44,641 bases of DNA from Bacteroidales bacterium (GCA_028282785.1 JANQHE010000062.1:1-44641); one strand, 5' to 3'; numbered from the stretch's first letter, positions 16,953 to 24,904 are shown. The notes: generated by a model not told the origin, from the letters alone. Numbers and translations: made by a program.

Positions 16953-19337
16953 TTAGATATTTTCATTAATTGCCTTTAATGCAGGTAATTCTTTTCCTTC
17001 GATATATTCAAGTAATGCTCCTCCTGCCGTTGAAATGTAACTTATTTTATGTGCTAAACTAAACTTGTTTACAGCTGAAATTGAGTCACCCCCACCAATT
17101 AAAGAGAACGCACCTTTATCTGTTGCTCTGGCAACTGACATTGCTATTTTTAAAGTCCCCATGGAGAAATTCGACATTTCAAATACTCCAATTGGGCCAT
17201 TCCACAGTATGGTTGCAGAATTTTCAATTACCTCACAAAATTGGTTTGCCGATTTTATACCAATATCCAGTCCCATCCATCCATCTTTAATAGTGTGAAT
17301 TTCACTGTGCTCTATGTTAGCATCATTCTTAAAATCATCTGCAATTATACAATCCGTTGGTAAATATAAATTTATTCCCTTTTCTTTGGCTTTAGCTAGA
17401 ATTTCTTTTGCCACATCCAGGTAATCATCTTCAACTAAAGAATTTCCAATTTTTCCGCCCATTGCTTTGGCAAATGTAAATGCAATACCTCCTGCAATAA
17501 TCAGGTTGTCAACCTTTTCTATTAATGCTAAAATGATATGGATTTTAGTAGAAACTTTTGAACCACCAAGAATGGCTGTAAAAGGTTTTTTCGCTCGTTT
17601 AACCACTTTATCAATATTATTAATCTCGCTTTCTACAAGGTAACCAAACATTTTATCTTCCGGGAAAAATTTTGCTAAGGTATATGTTGAAGCATGAGCT
17701 CTATGTGCTGTTCCAAAGGCATTAAAAACATATACATCGCCTAACTCCGATAATTGTTTAGCAAATTTTTCATCAGCATCAGTTTCTTCTTTATGGAATC
17801 TTAAATTTTCGAGCAATAAGCATTCTCCCGGTTTTAAAACAGTTGTTGCAATAAGCGCTTCTTCACCAATACAATCATTTACAAATTTAACTTTACCATC
17901 TAAAGCTTTGTTTAGGAATGGATGAATATGCTTCAATGAGTATTTTTCATCAATTTTACCTTTTGGCCGTCCCAGGTGCGTTAAAAATATAATAGATCCA
18001 CCTTCGGCCAATATTTTTCTAGCTGTTGGTAATGCAGTAACAATTCTTGTTGAATCAGTTATTTCGAAGTTTTCATCTAACGGAACATTAAAATCAACAC
18101 GCATTAACACCTTCTTTCCTTCAAAACTGTACCTGTCAATATTTAAACCTTGTTTAACTGCTTTGATACTAGGTAACTCTTTGCCTTCCAAATACTCCAG
18201 TAATGCACCGCCCGCAGTTGAGATATAACTTATTTTGTGTGCAAGGCTGTATTTATTAACAGCAGCAATTGAATCTCCACCACCAATTAAAGAAAAAGCC
18301 CCCTTATCCGTAGCTCTGGCAACTGACATGGCTACCTTTAGTGTGCCCATTGCGAAACTTGGCATTTCAAAAACACCTATAGGCCCATTCCAAAGGATTT
18401 TCTTTGAATTTTCTATAACCTCTGCAAATCGGTTAGCTGTTTTTATACCAATATCCAATCCCATCCAGCCATCAGGAATTTCCATAATATCACAATGATC
18501 TATGTTAGCATCGTTCTTAAATTCATCTGCTATAACACAGTCTGTAGGTAAATATAATTTTACTTTATTTTTTTCTGCTTGTTTTATTATGTGCTTGGCA
18601 AAATCCAAGAAATCTTTTTCAACCAAAGAGTTACCAATATTACCTCCCATTGCTTTGGCAAAAGTAAACCCGATCCCACCTGCAATAATCAAATTATCTA
18701 CTTTTTCTATAAGTGATTCAATTATGTGTATCTTGGTAGAAACCTTTGAGCCTCCTAAAATGACAGTAAAAGGATGAATTGGTTGATGTAGTATCTTATC
18801 GATATTATTAATTTCACTTTCCACTAAATAGCCAAACAAACATTTCCCCGGAAAATATTTTGCTATTGTATATGTAGAGGCATGTGCCCTATGAGCTGTT
18901 CCGAATGCATTGTTAACATACACATCACCAAGTCGTGCTAATCTCTTTGCAAAGTCTTCATCCGCATCTGTTTCTTCTTTGTAAAATCTTAGATTTTCTA
19001 ATAAAAGAATTTCTCCTGACTTTAATTCATTTGCAAGTCCTTGTGCTTCTTCACTAATACAATCCTGTGCAAATTTAACCTCCTTTCCCATAACCTTAAT
19101 TAAATGAGGAAGAATAACTTTTAACGACATCTTTTCATTGAATTTTCCTTTGGGTCTCCCTAAGTGCGTTAACAAAATAATTGATCCTCCTTCGGCAATA
19201 ATTTTTTGGATAGTAGGGATCGCAGTAATTATCCTTGTATCATCGGTAATTTCAAGATTTTCGTTAAGAGGAACATTGAAATCAACACGCATTAACACCT
19301 TTTTCCCTGCAAAACTGTAGTTGTCGATAGAATACAT
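16953..19337 (-). CDS. pgk: Tandem-fused phosphoglycerate kinase (two complete PGK domains)
   Basis: PGK transfers phosphate between 1,3-bisphosphoglycerate and ADP in glycolysis. A normal enzyme has about 395 residues; this frame encodes 794, made of two full domains (about 1-395 and 399-794). The start is ATG 19337; TTG 19343 is the alternative. Domain 1 / domain 2 motifs: RVDFNVP (17-23 / 413-419), HLGRP (58-62 / 454-458), ENLRF Arg (117 / 513), HRAH (149-152 / 545-548), GGSK (195-198 / 591-594), WNGP (316-319 / 712-715), GGGDS (352-356 / 748-752). Both halves read STAGGA instead of the usual STGGGA, and VNN or VFN instead of VND. Hand alignment is ungapped at about 75% identity. Both sites look competent. 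The join (18138-18157) has no start codon. Confidence 0.93.
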   Translation of the reverse strand: MYSIDNYSFAGKKVLMRVDFNVPLNENLEITDDTRIITAIPTIQKIIAEGGSIILLTHLGRPKGKFNEKMSLKVILPHLIKVMGKEVKFAQDCISEEAQGLANELKSGEILLLENLRFYKEETDADEDFAKRLARLGDVYVNNAFGTAHRAHASTYTIAKYFPGKCLFGYLVESEINNIDKILHQPIHPFTVILGGSKVSTKIHIIESLIEKVDNLIIAGGIGFTFAKAMGGNIGNSLVEKDFLDFAKHIIKQAEKNKVKLYLPTDCVIADEFKNDANIDHCDIMEIPDGWMGLDIGIKTANRFAEVIENSKKILWNGPIGVFEMPSFAMGTLKVAMSVARATDKGAFSLIGGGDSIAAVNKYSLAHKISYISTAGGALLEYLEGKELPSIKAVKQGLNIDRYSFEGKKVLMRVDFNVPLDENFEITDSTRIVTALPTARKILAEGGSIIFLTHLGRPKGKIDEKYSLKHIHPFLNKALDGKVKFVNDCIGEEALIATTVLKPGECLLLENLRFHKEETDADEKFAKQLSELGDVYVFNAFGTAHRAHASTYTLAKFFPEDKMFGYLVESEINNIDKVVKRAKKPFTAILGGSKVSTKIHIILALIEKVDNLIIAGGIAFTFAKAMGGKIGNSLVEDDYLDVAKEILAKAKEKGINLYLPTDCIIADDFKNDANIEHSEIHTIKDGWMGLDIGIKSANQFCEVIENSATILWNGPIGVFEMSNFSMGTLKIAMSVARATDKGAFSLIGGGDSISAVNKFSLAHKISYISTAGGALLEYIEGKELPALKAINENI
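18138..18157 (-). other. Junction between the two PGK domains
   Basis: On the minus strand the codons read Lys-Gln-Gly-Leu-Asn-Ile: the C-terminal KAVKQ of domain 1 runs into IDRYSFEGKK of domain 2 through only three linker residues (Gly-Leu-Asn). There is no in-frame ATG, GTG or TTG at the position where domain 2 would begin as a separate gene. Confidence 0.85.
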
Positions 19338-19343
19338 TTTCAA

Positions 19344-19518
19344 GCACTTTTTTTGATGATGCGTTAAAGATAGAAATATATTTTTATTTAATTTTTAAAT
19401 TAGAGTGAGCAGTATATTATCGATTACAGGTAGGAACTAATTTAAATGTTGTTCGTATTTTCTTTATGCTTATTTTTACAAATTATCCTTCAAAAAGAAA
19501 ACAAATAACAAGTTATTT
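19344..19518. other. Divergent promoter region, PGK and holB
   Basis: 175 AT-rich bases between the start of the two-domain PGK gene and the start of the DNA polymerase III delta' gene. It must hold both promoters, but no exact TAnnTTTG element was found on either strand. No hairpin or RNA gene was recognised. Confidence 0.4.
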
Positions 19519-20646
19519 ATGCAGTTTAAAGAAGTCATTGGACATCAAAATATTAAAGATAAGCTAATAAAAACCATAAAGGAAAACAGAGTTAGTCATG
19601 CTCAGCTTTTTTTGGGTTCGGAAGGTTCGGGAAATTTGGCACTGGCCATTGCATATGCTCAATATGTGTCTTGTGAGAATAAACAGGAAAATGATTCATG
19701 CGGAGTCTGTTCTTCTTGTGTAAAATATCAAAAGTTGGTACATCCCGATTTACATTTTGTGTTTCCGGTATCAACTTCCAAGGTAGTTACAAAAGACCCG
19801 ATTAGTGATGATTATATTAATCAATGGCGAGAAACGATAACTGAAAATCCTTATATAAACCAAAATAAATGGTACCAGGTTATTGATGTTGAGAATAAAC
19901 AAGGAATTATAAGTAAAAATGAAAGCTATGAGATATTAAAAAAGTTAAATCTTAAAACTTTTGAGTCTGAATATAAAATAATGATTATATGGCTACCTGA
20001 AAAGATGAATGCTTTTGCAGCAAACAAGCTTTTAAAACTAATTGAAGAACCACCGGCAAAAACTTTATTTCTTTTGGTTTCTGAGAATTCTGAACAAATT
20101 ATCCCTACCATATTATCAAGAACTCAGTTTGTGAAAATCCCGAAAATTGATAATGAAAGCATTCGAAATGCCCTTTGTGACAGAAGTGGATTATCTCCTG
20201 AAAAGGCTAATGATATAGTTCACCTGGCTAATGGTAATTATTATCAAGCTCTTAATTTAGTTGATGCTTCAGAAGAAGAAGATTTCAATTTTGAACAATT
20301 TTCACTACTGATGAGACTTTCGTACCAACGAAAGGTGATTGAAGTAATTGTATGGGTAGATGAAATAGCCAGGATTGGACGTGAAAAACAAAAAAACTTT
20401 TTAGCTTATTCAATTAGGTTAATTCGCGAAAACTTTATGTTGAATATGCAAAAAAGAGAAATTGTATATTTAACTCAAAAGGAAATGGAGTTTTCTGAGA
20501 AATTCTCACAGTTTATTAATTCGGAAAATGTAAATCAAATTTATGAGGCGTTTAATCGCGCACATGCGGATATAGAAATGAACGCCTACAATAAAATTGT
20601 TTTCCTTGATTTAGGATTAAAAATTATAAAATTGATAAGAAAGTAA
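19519..20646 (+). CDS. holB: DNA polymerase III subunit delta'
   Basis: A clamp-loader subunit of the replicative polymerase. The 375-residue AAA+ protein has a degenerate Walker A (GSEGSGNLA at 33-41, with Asn where Lys would bind nucleotide), which is expected of delta' rather than of ATP-hydrolysing DnaX. The zinc module is intact: Cys52, Cys61, Cys64 and Cys67. LLKLIEEPP and a sensor-type ILSRTQF follow; the SRC finger motif here reads SRT. Between the zinc module and LKLIEEPP is an insertion of about 60 residues (PVSTSKVVTKDP...YQVIDVENKQGI), common in Bacteroidota homologues as far as I recall. Start ATG 19519. The ricT-like gene follows after its own promoter. Confidence 0.88.
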   Translation: MQFKEVIGHQNIKDKLIKTIKENRVSHAQLFLGSEGSGNLALAIAYAQYVSCENKQENDSCGVCSSCVKYQKLVHPDLHFVFPVSTSKVVTKDPISDDYINQWRETITENPYINQNKWYQVIDVENKQGIISKNESYEILKKLNLKTFESEYKIMIIWLPEKMNAFAANKLLKLIEEPPAKTLFLLVSENSEQIIPTILSRTQFVKIPKIDNESIRNALCDRSGLSPEKANDIVHLANGNYYQALNLVDASEEEDFNFEQFSLLMRLSYQRKVIEVIVWVDEIARIGREKQKNFLAYSIRLIRENFMLNMQKREIVYLTQKEMEFSEKFSQFINSENVNQIYEAFNRAHADIEMNAYNKIVFLDLGLKIIKLIRK

Positions 20647-20661
20647 TTTTCATTACTTTTG
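20632..20661 (+). promoter_or_regulatory. Complete Bacteroidota promoter upstream of the PSP1/ricT-like gene
   Basis: TTG (20632-20634), a 19-base spacer, then TACTTTTG (20654-20661) match the -33 and -7 boxes of the primary Bacteroidota sigma factor at the standard spacing. The -33 box lies inside the last codons of holB. The predicted transcript start is near 20668, giving a leader of about 60 bases before ATG 20731. Confidence 0.68.
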
Positions 20662-20730
20662 CATACTGATATCGTTGCATTTTAATGATATTTACAGGAG
20701 AAAGATTTTGTAGCGAATAAGATTGAAGTT

Positions 20731-21891
20731 ATGGATAGTACTGAAAAAGAAAAATCAGGGAATAAACCCGAAACAAATATATCTTCTTGTAATGGTTGTT
20801 TAAGATCGAAAAAATGTAGTAAGCTGGAAACTTTTGATTGGTTAAATGATGTTCCTAGTTCTACTCAAAACTTCGATATAGTTGAAGTAAGATTTAAAAA
20901 TACAAGAAAGGATTTCTATTTAAACACAAATTCATTGCGTTTGAGTAAAGGTGACATTGTTGCTGTTGAAGCCTCACCGGGTCACGATATTGGTATTGTT
21001 TCTTTAACGGGAGAAATAGTGCATTTTCAAATGAAAAAGCACGGAATCAATCCAAAGGAACATGAATTTAAAAAAGTATATCGAAAAGCAAAACCAGCAG
21101 ATCTGGATAAATGGCATGAAGCTACTTCACTGGAAGATCAGACAATGCTTAAAACAAGAATTATTGCATCGGATTTAAATCTTGATATGAAAATTGGTGA
21201 TGTAGAATATCAAGGTGATAAAACTAAAGCGATATTCTATTACATAGCTGATGAACGAGTTGATTTTCGTGAGTTGATTAAAATTTTAGCTGAAAAATTC
21301 AAGATTAGAATTGAAATGCGTCAAATTGGTGCAAGGCAGGAGGCCGGAAGAATTGGAGGAATTGGATCATGTGGCCGGGAACTTTGCTGTTCTACGTGGA
21401 TAACAAATTTCGTTTCTGTAACAACCAATGCGGCCAGATATCAGGAAATTTCTCTAAATCCGCAAAAGTTGGCGGGACAATGCGGGAAATTAAAGTGTTG
21501 TTTAAATTATGAATTGGATTGTTACATTGATGCACAAAAAGACTTTCCTTCAAAGGAAGTTATTTTAGAAACTAAAAGTGGACAAGCTCATCATACAAAA
21601 ACAGATATTTTCCGGGGAATTATGTGGTATACATTTGATCCGGTTAATATGGTAAATTTTGTTCCTGTACCAGTGGAAAGGGTTAAGAGAATTATTGAAT
21701 TAAATAAAAAAGGGAAAAAGGTTGATGTTTTAATAGATACATCGAGTGCAAAAAATGAAGGATCTTTGGAATTTAAAAATGAAGTAGGGCAAGAAAGTTT
21801 AACCCGTTTTGAAGAAAGTAAACCAAAAAGAAAAAAGAAAAAAAATCCGAAACGTAAAAAAACAAGAAATGACAAGAAACCTAATGCATAA
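20731..21891 (+). CDS. PSP1-domain protein, RicT (YaaT)-like
   Basis: A 386-residue cytoplasmic protein of the PSP1/RicT family. The core domain (about 120-205) contains DLNLDMKIGDVEYQGDKTK and the invariant GARQEAGRIGGIGSCGREL. Cysteines occur in clusters: Cys20, Cys23 and Cys29 near the N-terminus, Cys214, Cys219 and Cys220, Cys251, Cys256 and Cys257, and Cys264. In B. subtilis, RicT binds Fe-S clusters with RicA and RicF and affects RNase Y. No RicA or RicF partner is seen here, so the role in Bacteroidota is open. The last 25 residues are a Lys/Arg-rich tail suited to nucleic-acid binding. Its end overlaps the gldH start, indicating coupling. Confidence 0.85.
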   Translation: MDSTEKEKSGNKPETNISSCNGCLRSKKCSKLETFDWLNDVPSSTQNFDIVEVRFKNTRKDFYLNTNSLRLSKGDIVAVEASPGHDIGIVSLTGEIVHFQMKKHGINPKEHEFKKVYRKAKPADLDKWHEATSLEDQTMLKTRIIASDLNLDMKIGDVEYQGDKTKAIFYYIADERVDFRELIKILAEKFKIRIEMRQIGARQEAGRIGGIGSCGRELCCSTWITNFVSVTTNAARYQEISLNPQKLAGQCGKLKCCLNYELDCYIDAQKDFPSKEVILETKSGQAHHTKTDIFRGIMWYTFDPVNMVNFVPVPVERVKRIIELNKKGKKVDVLIDTSSAKNEGSLEFKNEVGQESLTRFEESKPKRKKKKNPKRKKTRNDKKPNA

Positions 21892-22351
21892 AAATCTTTT
21901 CATTCTGTTAATATTGCTTGTGTTTTCAGCATGTGATCCAAACCAGGTTTATGAAAGCAATGTGGAAATTAACGATTATTCTTGGTATAAAGATTCGGTT
22001 ATTAAATTTGAAGTAGATATTCAGGATACTATAAATCCGCATAATATTTATCTTAATGTTCGAAATACATCTCGCTATAAGATGCAAAACCTTTTTCTTT
22101 TTATAAATACTACAGCTCCTTCTGGTTTTGCGATTAGTGATACGTTTGAGTGTTACTTGGCAGATGAAAGAGGTAAATGGACAGGTAGTGGATGGGGAGA
22201 TATTTATGATAATCAATTTATTTACAAAAAGAATATTCGATTTCCTGTTTCAGGAATTTATACTTTTGAATATATTCAAGCAATGCGAACCGATAAATTA
22301 GAATATATTTCTGATATAGGACTTAGAATAGAGAAAGTTGAAATTCAATAA
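21869..22351 (+). CDS. gldH: Gliding motility lipoprotein GldH
   Basis: A lipoprotein of about 160 residues (155 from the alternative ATG at 21884) with a hydrophobic signal ending in the lipobox FSAC, followed by Asp-Pro-Asn. Family signatures include WYKDSVIKFEV, NPHNIYLNVRNTSRY, ERGKWTGSGWGDIYDN and RFPVSGIYTFEYIQAMR, which I recognise as GldH. In Flavobacterium johnsoniae GldH is needed for gliding and T9SS function. It overlaps the end of the PSP1 gene by 8 to 23 bases, a gene order I recall from other Bacteroidota. A longer in-frame extension to 21809 is not credible because it would precede the signal peptide with a basic stretch. It is followed by trmB 20 bases later. Confidence 0.9.
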   Translation: MTRNLMHKNLFILLILLVFSACDPNQVYESNVEINDYSWYKDSVIKFEVDIQDTINPHNIYLNVRNTSRYKMQNLFLFINTTAPSGFAISDTFECYLADERGKWTGSGWGDIYDNQFIYKKNIRFPVSGIYTFEYIQAMRTDKLEYISDIGLRIEKVEIQ

Positions 22352-22371
22352 GCTTATAATATCAGCTAAAA

Positions 22372-23067
22372 GTGGGAAAGAAAAAATTGCAGAGGTTTGC
22401 CGAAATGAAAACCTTTGATCATGTTATTCAACCACCATTTGATGAGGTGTTTAAAAAAGATTTCAGATTAAAAGGAAAATGGAGCAGAGATTTCTTTGAG
22501 AATGATAATCCTCTTATTGTGGAATTAGGTTGTGGTAAAGGAGAATATACAGTCGGTTTAGCAAAACAAAATCCGGAAATTAATTTTATTGGGATTGATA
22601 TTAAAGGAGCACGAATGTGGAGAGGCGCTAAAACTGCTGTTGAAGATGAAATAAGAAATGTTGGTTTTTTGAGAACACGTGTTGATTTGATTAATTCCTT
22701 TTTTGCCGATGAGGAAATTTCTGAAATTTGGATAACTTTTCCTGATCCTCAACCTAAAAAATATTACAAGCGACTTACTTCAACCCGATTTTTGGGATAT
22801 TATCAAAAGTTAATCGTAAATGACGGCTATGTAAATCTTAAAACCGACAATGCCGATTTATATACATATACAAAAGAACTCGTGGAATTAAATAATTTGG
22901 AGATAGCAACTAGTACAGACAACTTATATAAATCAGGTAGAGCAAGCGAGATTCTTTCTATAAAAACTTTTTACGAACAACAATTCTTGGCTCAGGAAAA
23001 GCCAATTCATTATATAAAATTCAAACTTGAAAAAAACATTGAACTTGAAGAACCAGAAGAAAAATAG
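22372..23067 (+). CDS. trmB: tRNA (guanine-N7-)-methyltransferase
   Basis: Makes m7G46 in the variable loop of tRNAs, using SAM. The 231-residue length is typical. The SAM site is VELGCGKGEYTVGLA, with acidic Asp in FIGIDIKGARMWRGA. The TrmB hallmark WITFPDPQPKKYYKRLT is followed by RFL. The start is GTG 22372, supported by the family N-terminus GKKKLQRFAEMKTF directly after it. The gene is co-directional with gldH and overlaps the following alkyltransferase-like gene. Identification is secure. Confidence 0.95.
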   Translation: MGKKKLQRFAEMKTFDHVIQPPFDEVFKKDFRLKGKWSRDFFENDNPLIVELGCGKGEYTVGLAKQNPEINFIGIDIKGARMWRGAKTAVEDEIRNVGFLRTRVDLINSFFADEEISEIWITFPDPQPKKYYKRLTSTRFLGYYQKLIVNDGYVNLKTDNADLYTYTKELVELNNLEIATSTDNLYKSGRASEILSIKTFYEQQFLAQEKPIHYIKFKLEKNIELEEPEEK

Positions 23068-23389
23068 CGGTTTTTTTAATCAGGTTTATGAGGTTGCAAG
23101 GCAAATTCCATTTGGACGCGTAACCAGTTATGGAGCAATTGCTAAATTTTTGGGAACAGCACAATCGGCAAGGGTTGTTGGTTGGGCTATGAACGACTCC
23201 CATATTTCCAGAAAATTTGTGCCGGCTCATCGTGTTGTAAACAGAAATGGAGTTTTAACAGGTAAACATCATTTTGGAAATTCAAATACTATGAAACAAC
23301 TTCTCGAAAATGAAGGTATTAGAGTTGAAGATGATCAAATTATAGATTTTGAAAAACACTTCTGGGATCCATCTAAAGAATTGTTGTAA
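23027..23389 (+). CDS. Alkyltransferase-like protein (MGMT family, no catalytic Cys)
   Basis: A protein of about 115-120 residues with the DNA-binding domain of O6-alkylguanine-DNA alkyltransferases: PFGRVTSYGAIAKFLG, then SARVVGWAMND with the finger arginine, then FVPAHRVVNRNGVLTG. The active-site PCHR motif is PAHR (Ala67), so it cannot take up alkyl groups. Alkyltransferase-like proteins (Atl) bind alkylated guanine and flag it for nucleotide excision repair; that role is inferred here. No ATG is available. The frame can open at TTG 23027, 23039 or 23045, and the last best matches the family length. In every case it overlaps the end of trmB, implying coupled expression. Confidence 0.85.
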   Translation: MKKTLNLKNQKKNSGFFNQVYEVARQIPFGRVTSYGAIAKFLGTAQSARVVGWAMNDSHISRKFVPAHRVVNRNGVLTGKHHFGNSNTMKQLLENEGIRVEDDQIIDFEKHFWDPSKELL

Positions 23390-23456
23390 ATACAGTTTAT
23401 ATCCTATAACATTTAAAACTTTCAGCCTTAAACTCAAAACTAAATAACTAAATTAT

Positions 23457-23464
23457 TATCTTTG
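23457..23464 (+). promoter_or_regulatory. Bacteroidota -7 promoter element of mrp
   Basis: TATCTTTG is an exact TAnnTTTG match located 40 bases before ATG 23504. The region upstream is A/C-rich and shows no TTG at -33. It would drive mrp and the NifU-like gene. Confidence 0.55.
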
Positions 23465-23503
23465 TCACGTTAATTTAAATTAAATAAAAATAAGGATAAA
23501 GAT

Positions 23504-24619
23504 ATGTCTTATTCCAGTAAACAAATATTAGATGCTCTTAGAAATGTAAAACATCCTGAAACAGGACAGGATATTATTTCCATGGGAATGGTTGATGATA
23601 TTTGGATTGAAGGAAATAAAGCAGGATTTACATTAAGTTTTAAAAAACCTACTGATCCATTTATAAATTCAATGCAAAAGGTTTGTATCCAGGTATTAGG
23701 GCAAGAGTTAGGTAAGGATTTGGATTTCAATGGTAACATTAAAATTAAAACTCCTGAGTTAAAATCTAAAACACAAAAGCAAGAAGCAGAGTCTTTAAAG
23801 GATGTAAAAAATGTTATTGCTGTTGCTTCTGGTAAAGGTGGAGTTGGAAAATCCACGGTGGCAACAAATTTGGCAATCTCGTTAGCAAAAACCGGGGCAA
23901 AAGTTGGGTTAATAGATGCAGATATTTATGGACCATCAATTCCAAAAATGTTTAATGTGGAAGGCCAACGGCCGTTTGTTAGAAAAGTAGGAGAAGTTGA
24001 TATGATTACTCCTGTCGAAAACTATGGAGTAAAGATCTTATCGATCGGATTTTTTATAAATCCTGAAGATGCTTTGGTTTGGCGGGGTGCTATGGCAACA
24101 AGTGCTCTGAAACAATTAATTCATCAAGCTGAATGGGGCGAACTTGATTATTTGGTAATTGATTTACCACCAGGCACAAGTGACGTTCATTTAACCTTAG
24201 TGCAGGAAACTTCGGTTACCGGAGCACTTATAGTAAGTACACCACAAGAGGTTGCATTAGCAGATGCAATAAAAGGAATAAAAATGTTTACAGGTAAACA
24301 GATCAATGTGCCTATTCTTGGTTTGATCGAAAATATGTCATGGTTTACACCGGAAGAATTGCCAGACAATAAATACTATATTTTTGGTAAGGATGGGTGT
24401 AAAAACCTTGCAGAAAAAGAGAATATTTCTTTACTTGGTCAGATTCCAATTGTTCAAAGTATTCGAGAAGGAGGTGATTATGGTAACCCTGCTTCTTTAA
24501 ATGAAGGATCAATTGTAGAGATTGCATTTAAGGAATTATCAACTGCTGTGATAAATGCAGTTGAACAGAGAAACATTGAGCTGGAACCTACAAAAAGAGT
24601 AGAAATTAAAACTAGGTAA
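23504..24619 (+). CDS. Mrp/NBP35-family iron-sulfur cluster carrier ATPase
   Basis: A 371-residue cytoplasmic P-loop ATPase that carries and delivers Fe-S clusters (ApbC/Mrp). An N-terminal MIP18/DUF59 domain (about 1-95) precedes the deviant Walker A ASGKGGVGKST, the Walker A' region LIDADIYGPSIP and the Walker B-like IDLPPGTSD. The bridging CxxC of E. coli ApbC and NBP35, which should follow ENMSWF, is missing; the segment is TPEELPDNKYYIFGKDGC, with a single Cys. I recall this as the usual Bacteroidota form. The gene precedes the NifU-like gene by 17 bases and they share a terminator, consistent with a Fe-S operon. Confidence 0.92.
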   Translation: MSYSSKQILDALRNVKHPETGQDIISMGMVDDIWIEGNKAGFTLSFKKPTDPFINSMQKVCIQVLGQELGKDLDFNGNIKIKTPELKSKTQKQEAESLKDVKNVIAVASGKGGVGKSTVATNLAISLAKTGAKVGLIDADIYGPSIPKMFNVEGQRPFVRKVGEVDMITPVENYGVKILSIGFFINPEDALVWRGAMATSALKQLIHQAEWGELDYLVIDLPPGTSDVHLTLVQETSVTGALIVSTPQEVALADAIKGIKMFTGKQINVPILGLIENMSWFTPEELPDNKYYIFGKDGCKNLAEKENISLLGQIPIVQSIREGGDYGNPASLNEGSIVEIAFKELSTAVINAVEQRNIELEPTKRVEIKTR

Positions 24620-24636
24620 ATTTAAATAATAATAAG

Positions 24637-24882
24637 ATGGAAGAAACTAAGAGACAAGACCTTGAAAAAAGAGTAAATGAAGCAATTGATGTGGTAAGAC
24701 CATATTTAGTTGCTGATGGCGGTGATATTAAATTTGTAGAACTTACCGATGATATGGTTGTTAAGGTGCAGTTGCTTGGAGCGTGTGGTGCATGCCCGTA
24801 CAGCATTCAAACATTAAAGAATGGTGTTGAGCAAGCTGTGAAAAAGCAAATACCGGAAATAAAAGAAGTTGTTTCTGCTTAA
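24637..24882 (+). CDS. NifU-like C-terminal domain Fe-S scaffold
   Basis: An 81-residue protein made only of the NifU C-terminal domain. The cluster-binding CxxC is in LGACGACPYSIQTL, and the preceding VRPYLVADGGDIKFVEL is the family's conserved strand-turn region. Such proteins hold a transient Fe-S cluster and pass it to targets. It lies 17 bases downstream of mrp and is followed by a strong terminator, so the two genes form a transcription unit. The length is normal for stand-alone Nfu-type proteins. Confidence 0.93.
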   Translation: MEETKRQDLEKRVNEAIDVVRPYLVADGGDIKFVELTDDMVVKVQLLGACGACPYSIQTLKNGVEQAVKKQIPEIKEVVSA

Positions 24883-24904
24883 ATTATTCGATCAAAAAAA
24901 GTTT

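Noticed and set aside
18138-18157. PGK fusion as a sequencing frameshift or collapsed stop
   Set aside because: Considered and judged unlikely: the frame continues with a conserved alignment on both sides, and no start codon is present for a separate second gene. It cannot be fully excluded without reads.
17065-19320. Several plus-strand frames across the PGK genes, appearing in duplicate
   Set aside because: They are mirror-strand shadows of the duplicated PGK sequence, and their repetition only reflects the domain duplication.
21809-21868. Upstream extension of gldH inside the PSP1 gene
   Set aside because: It would add a Lys/Arg-rich stretch before the lipoprotein signal and lies wholly inside the overlapping PSP1 tail.
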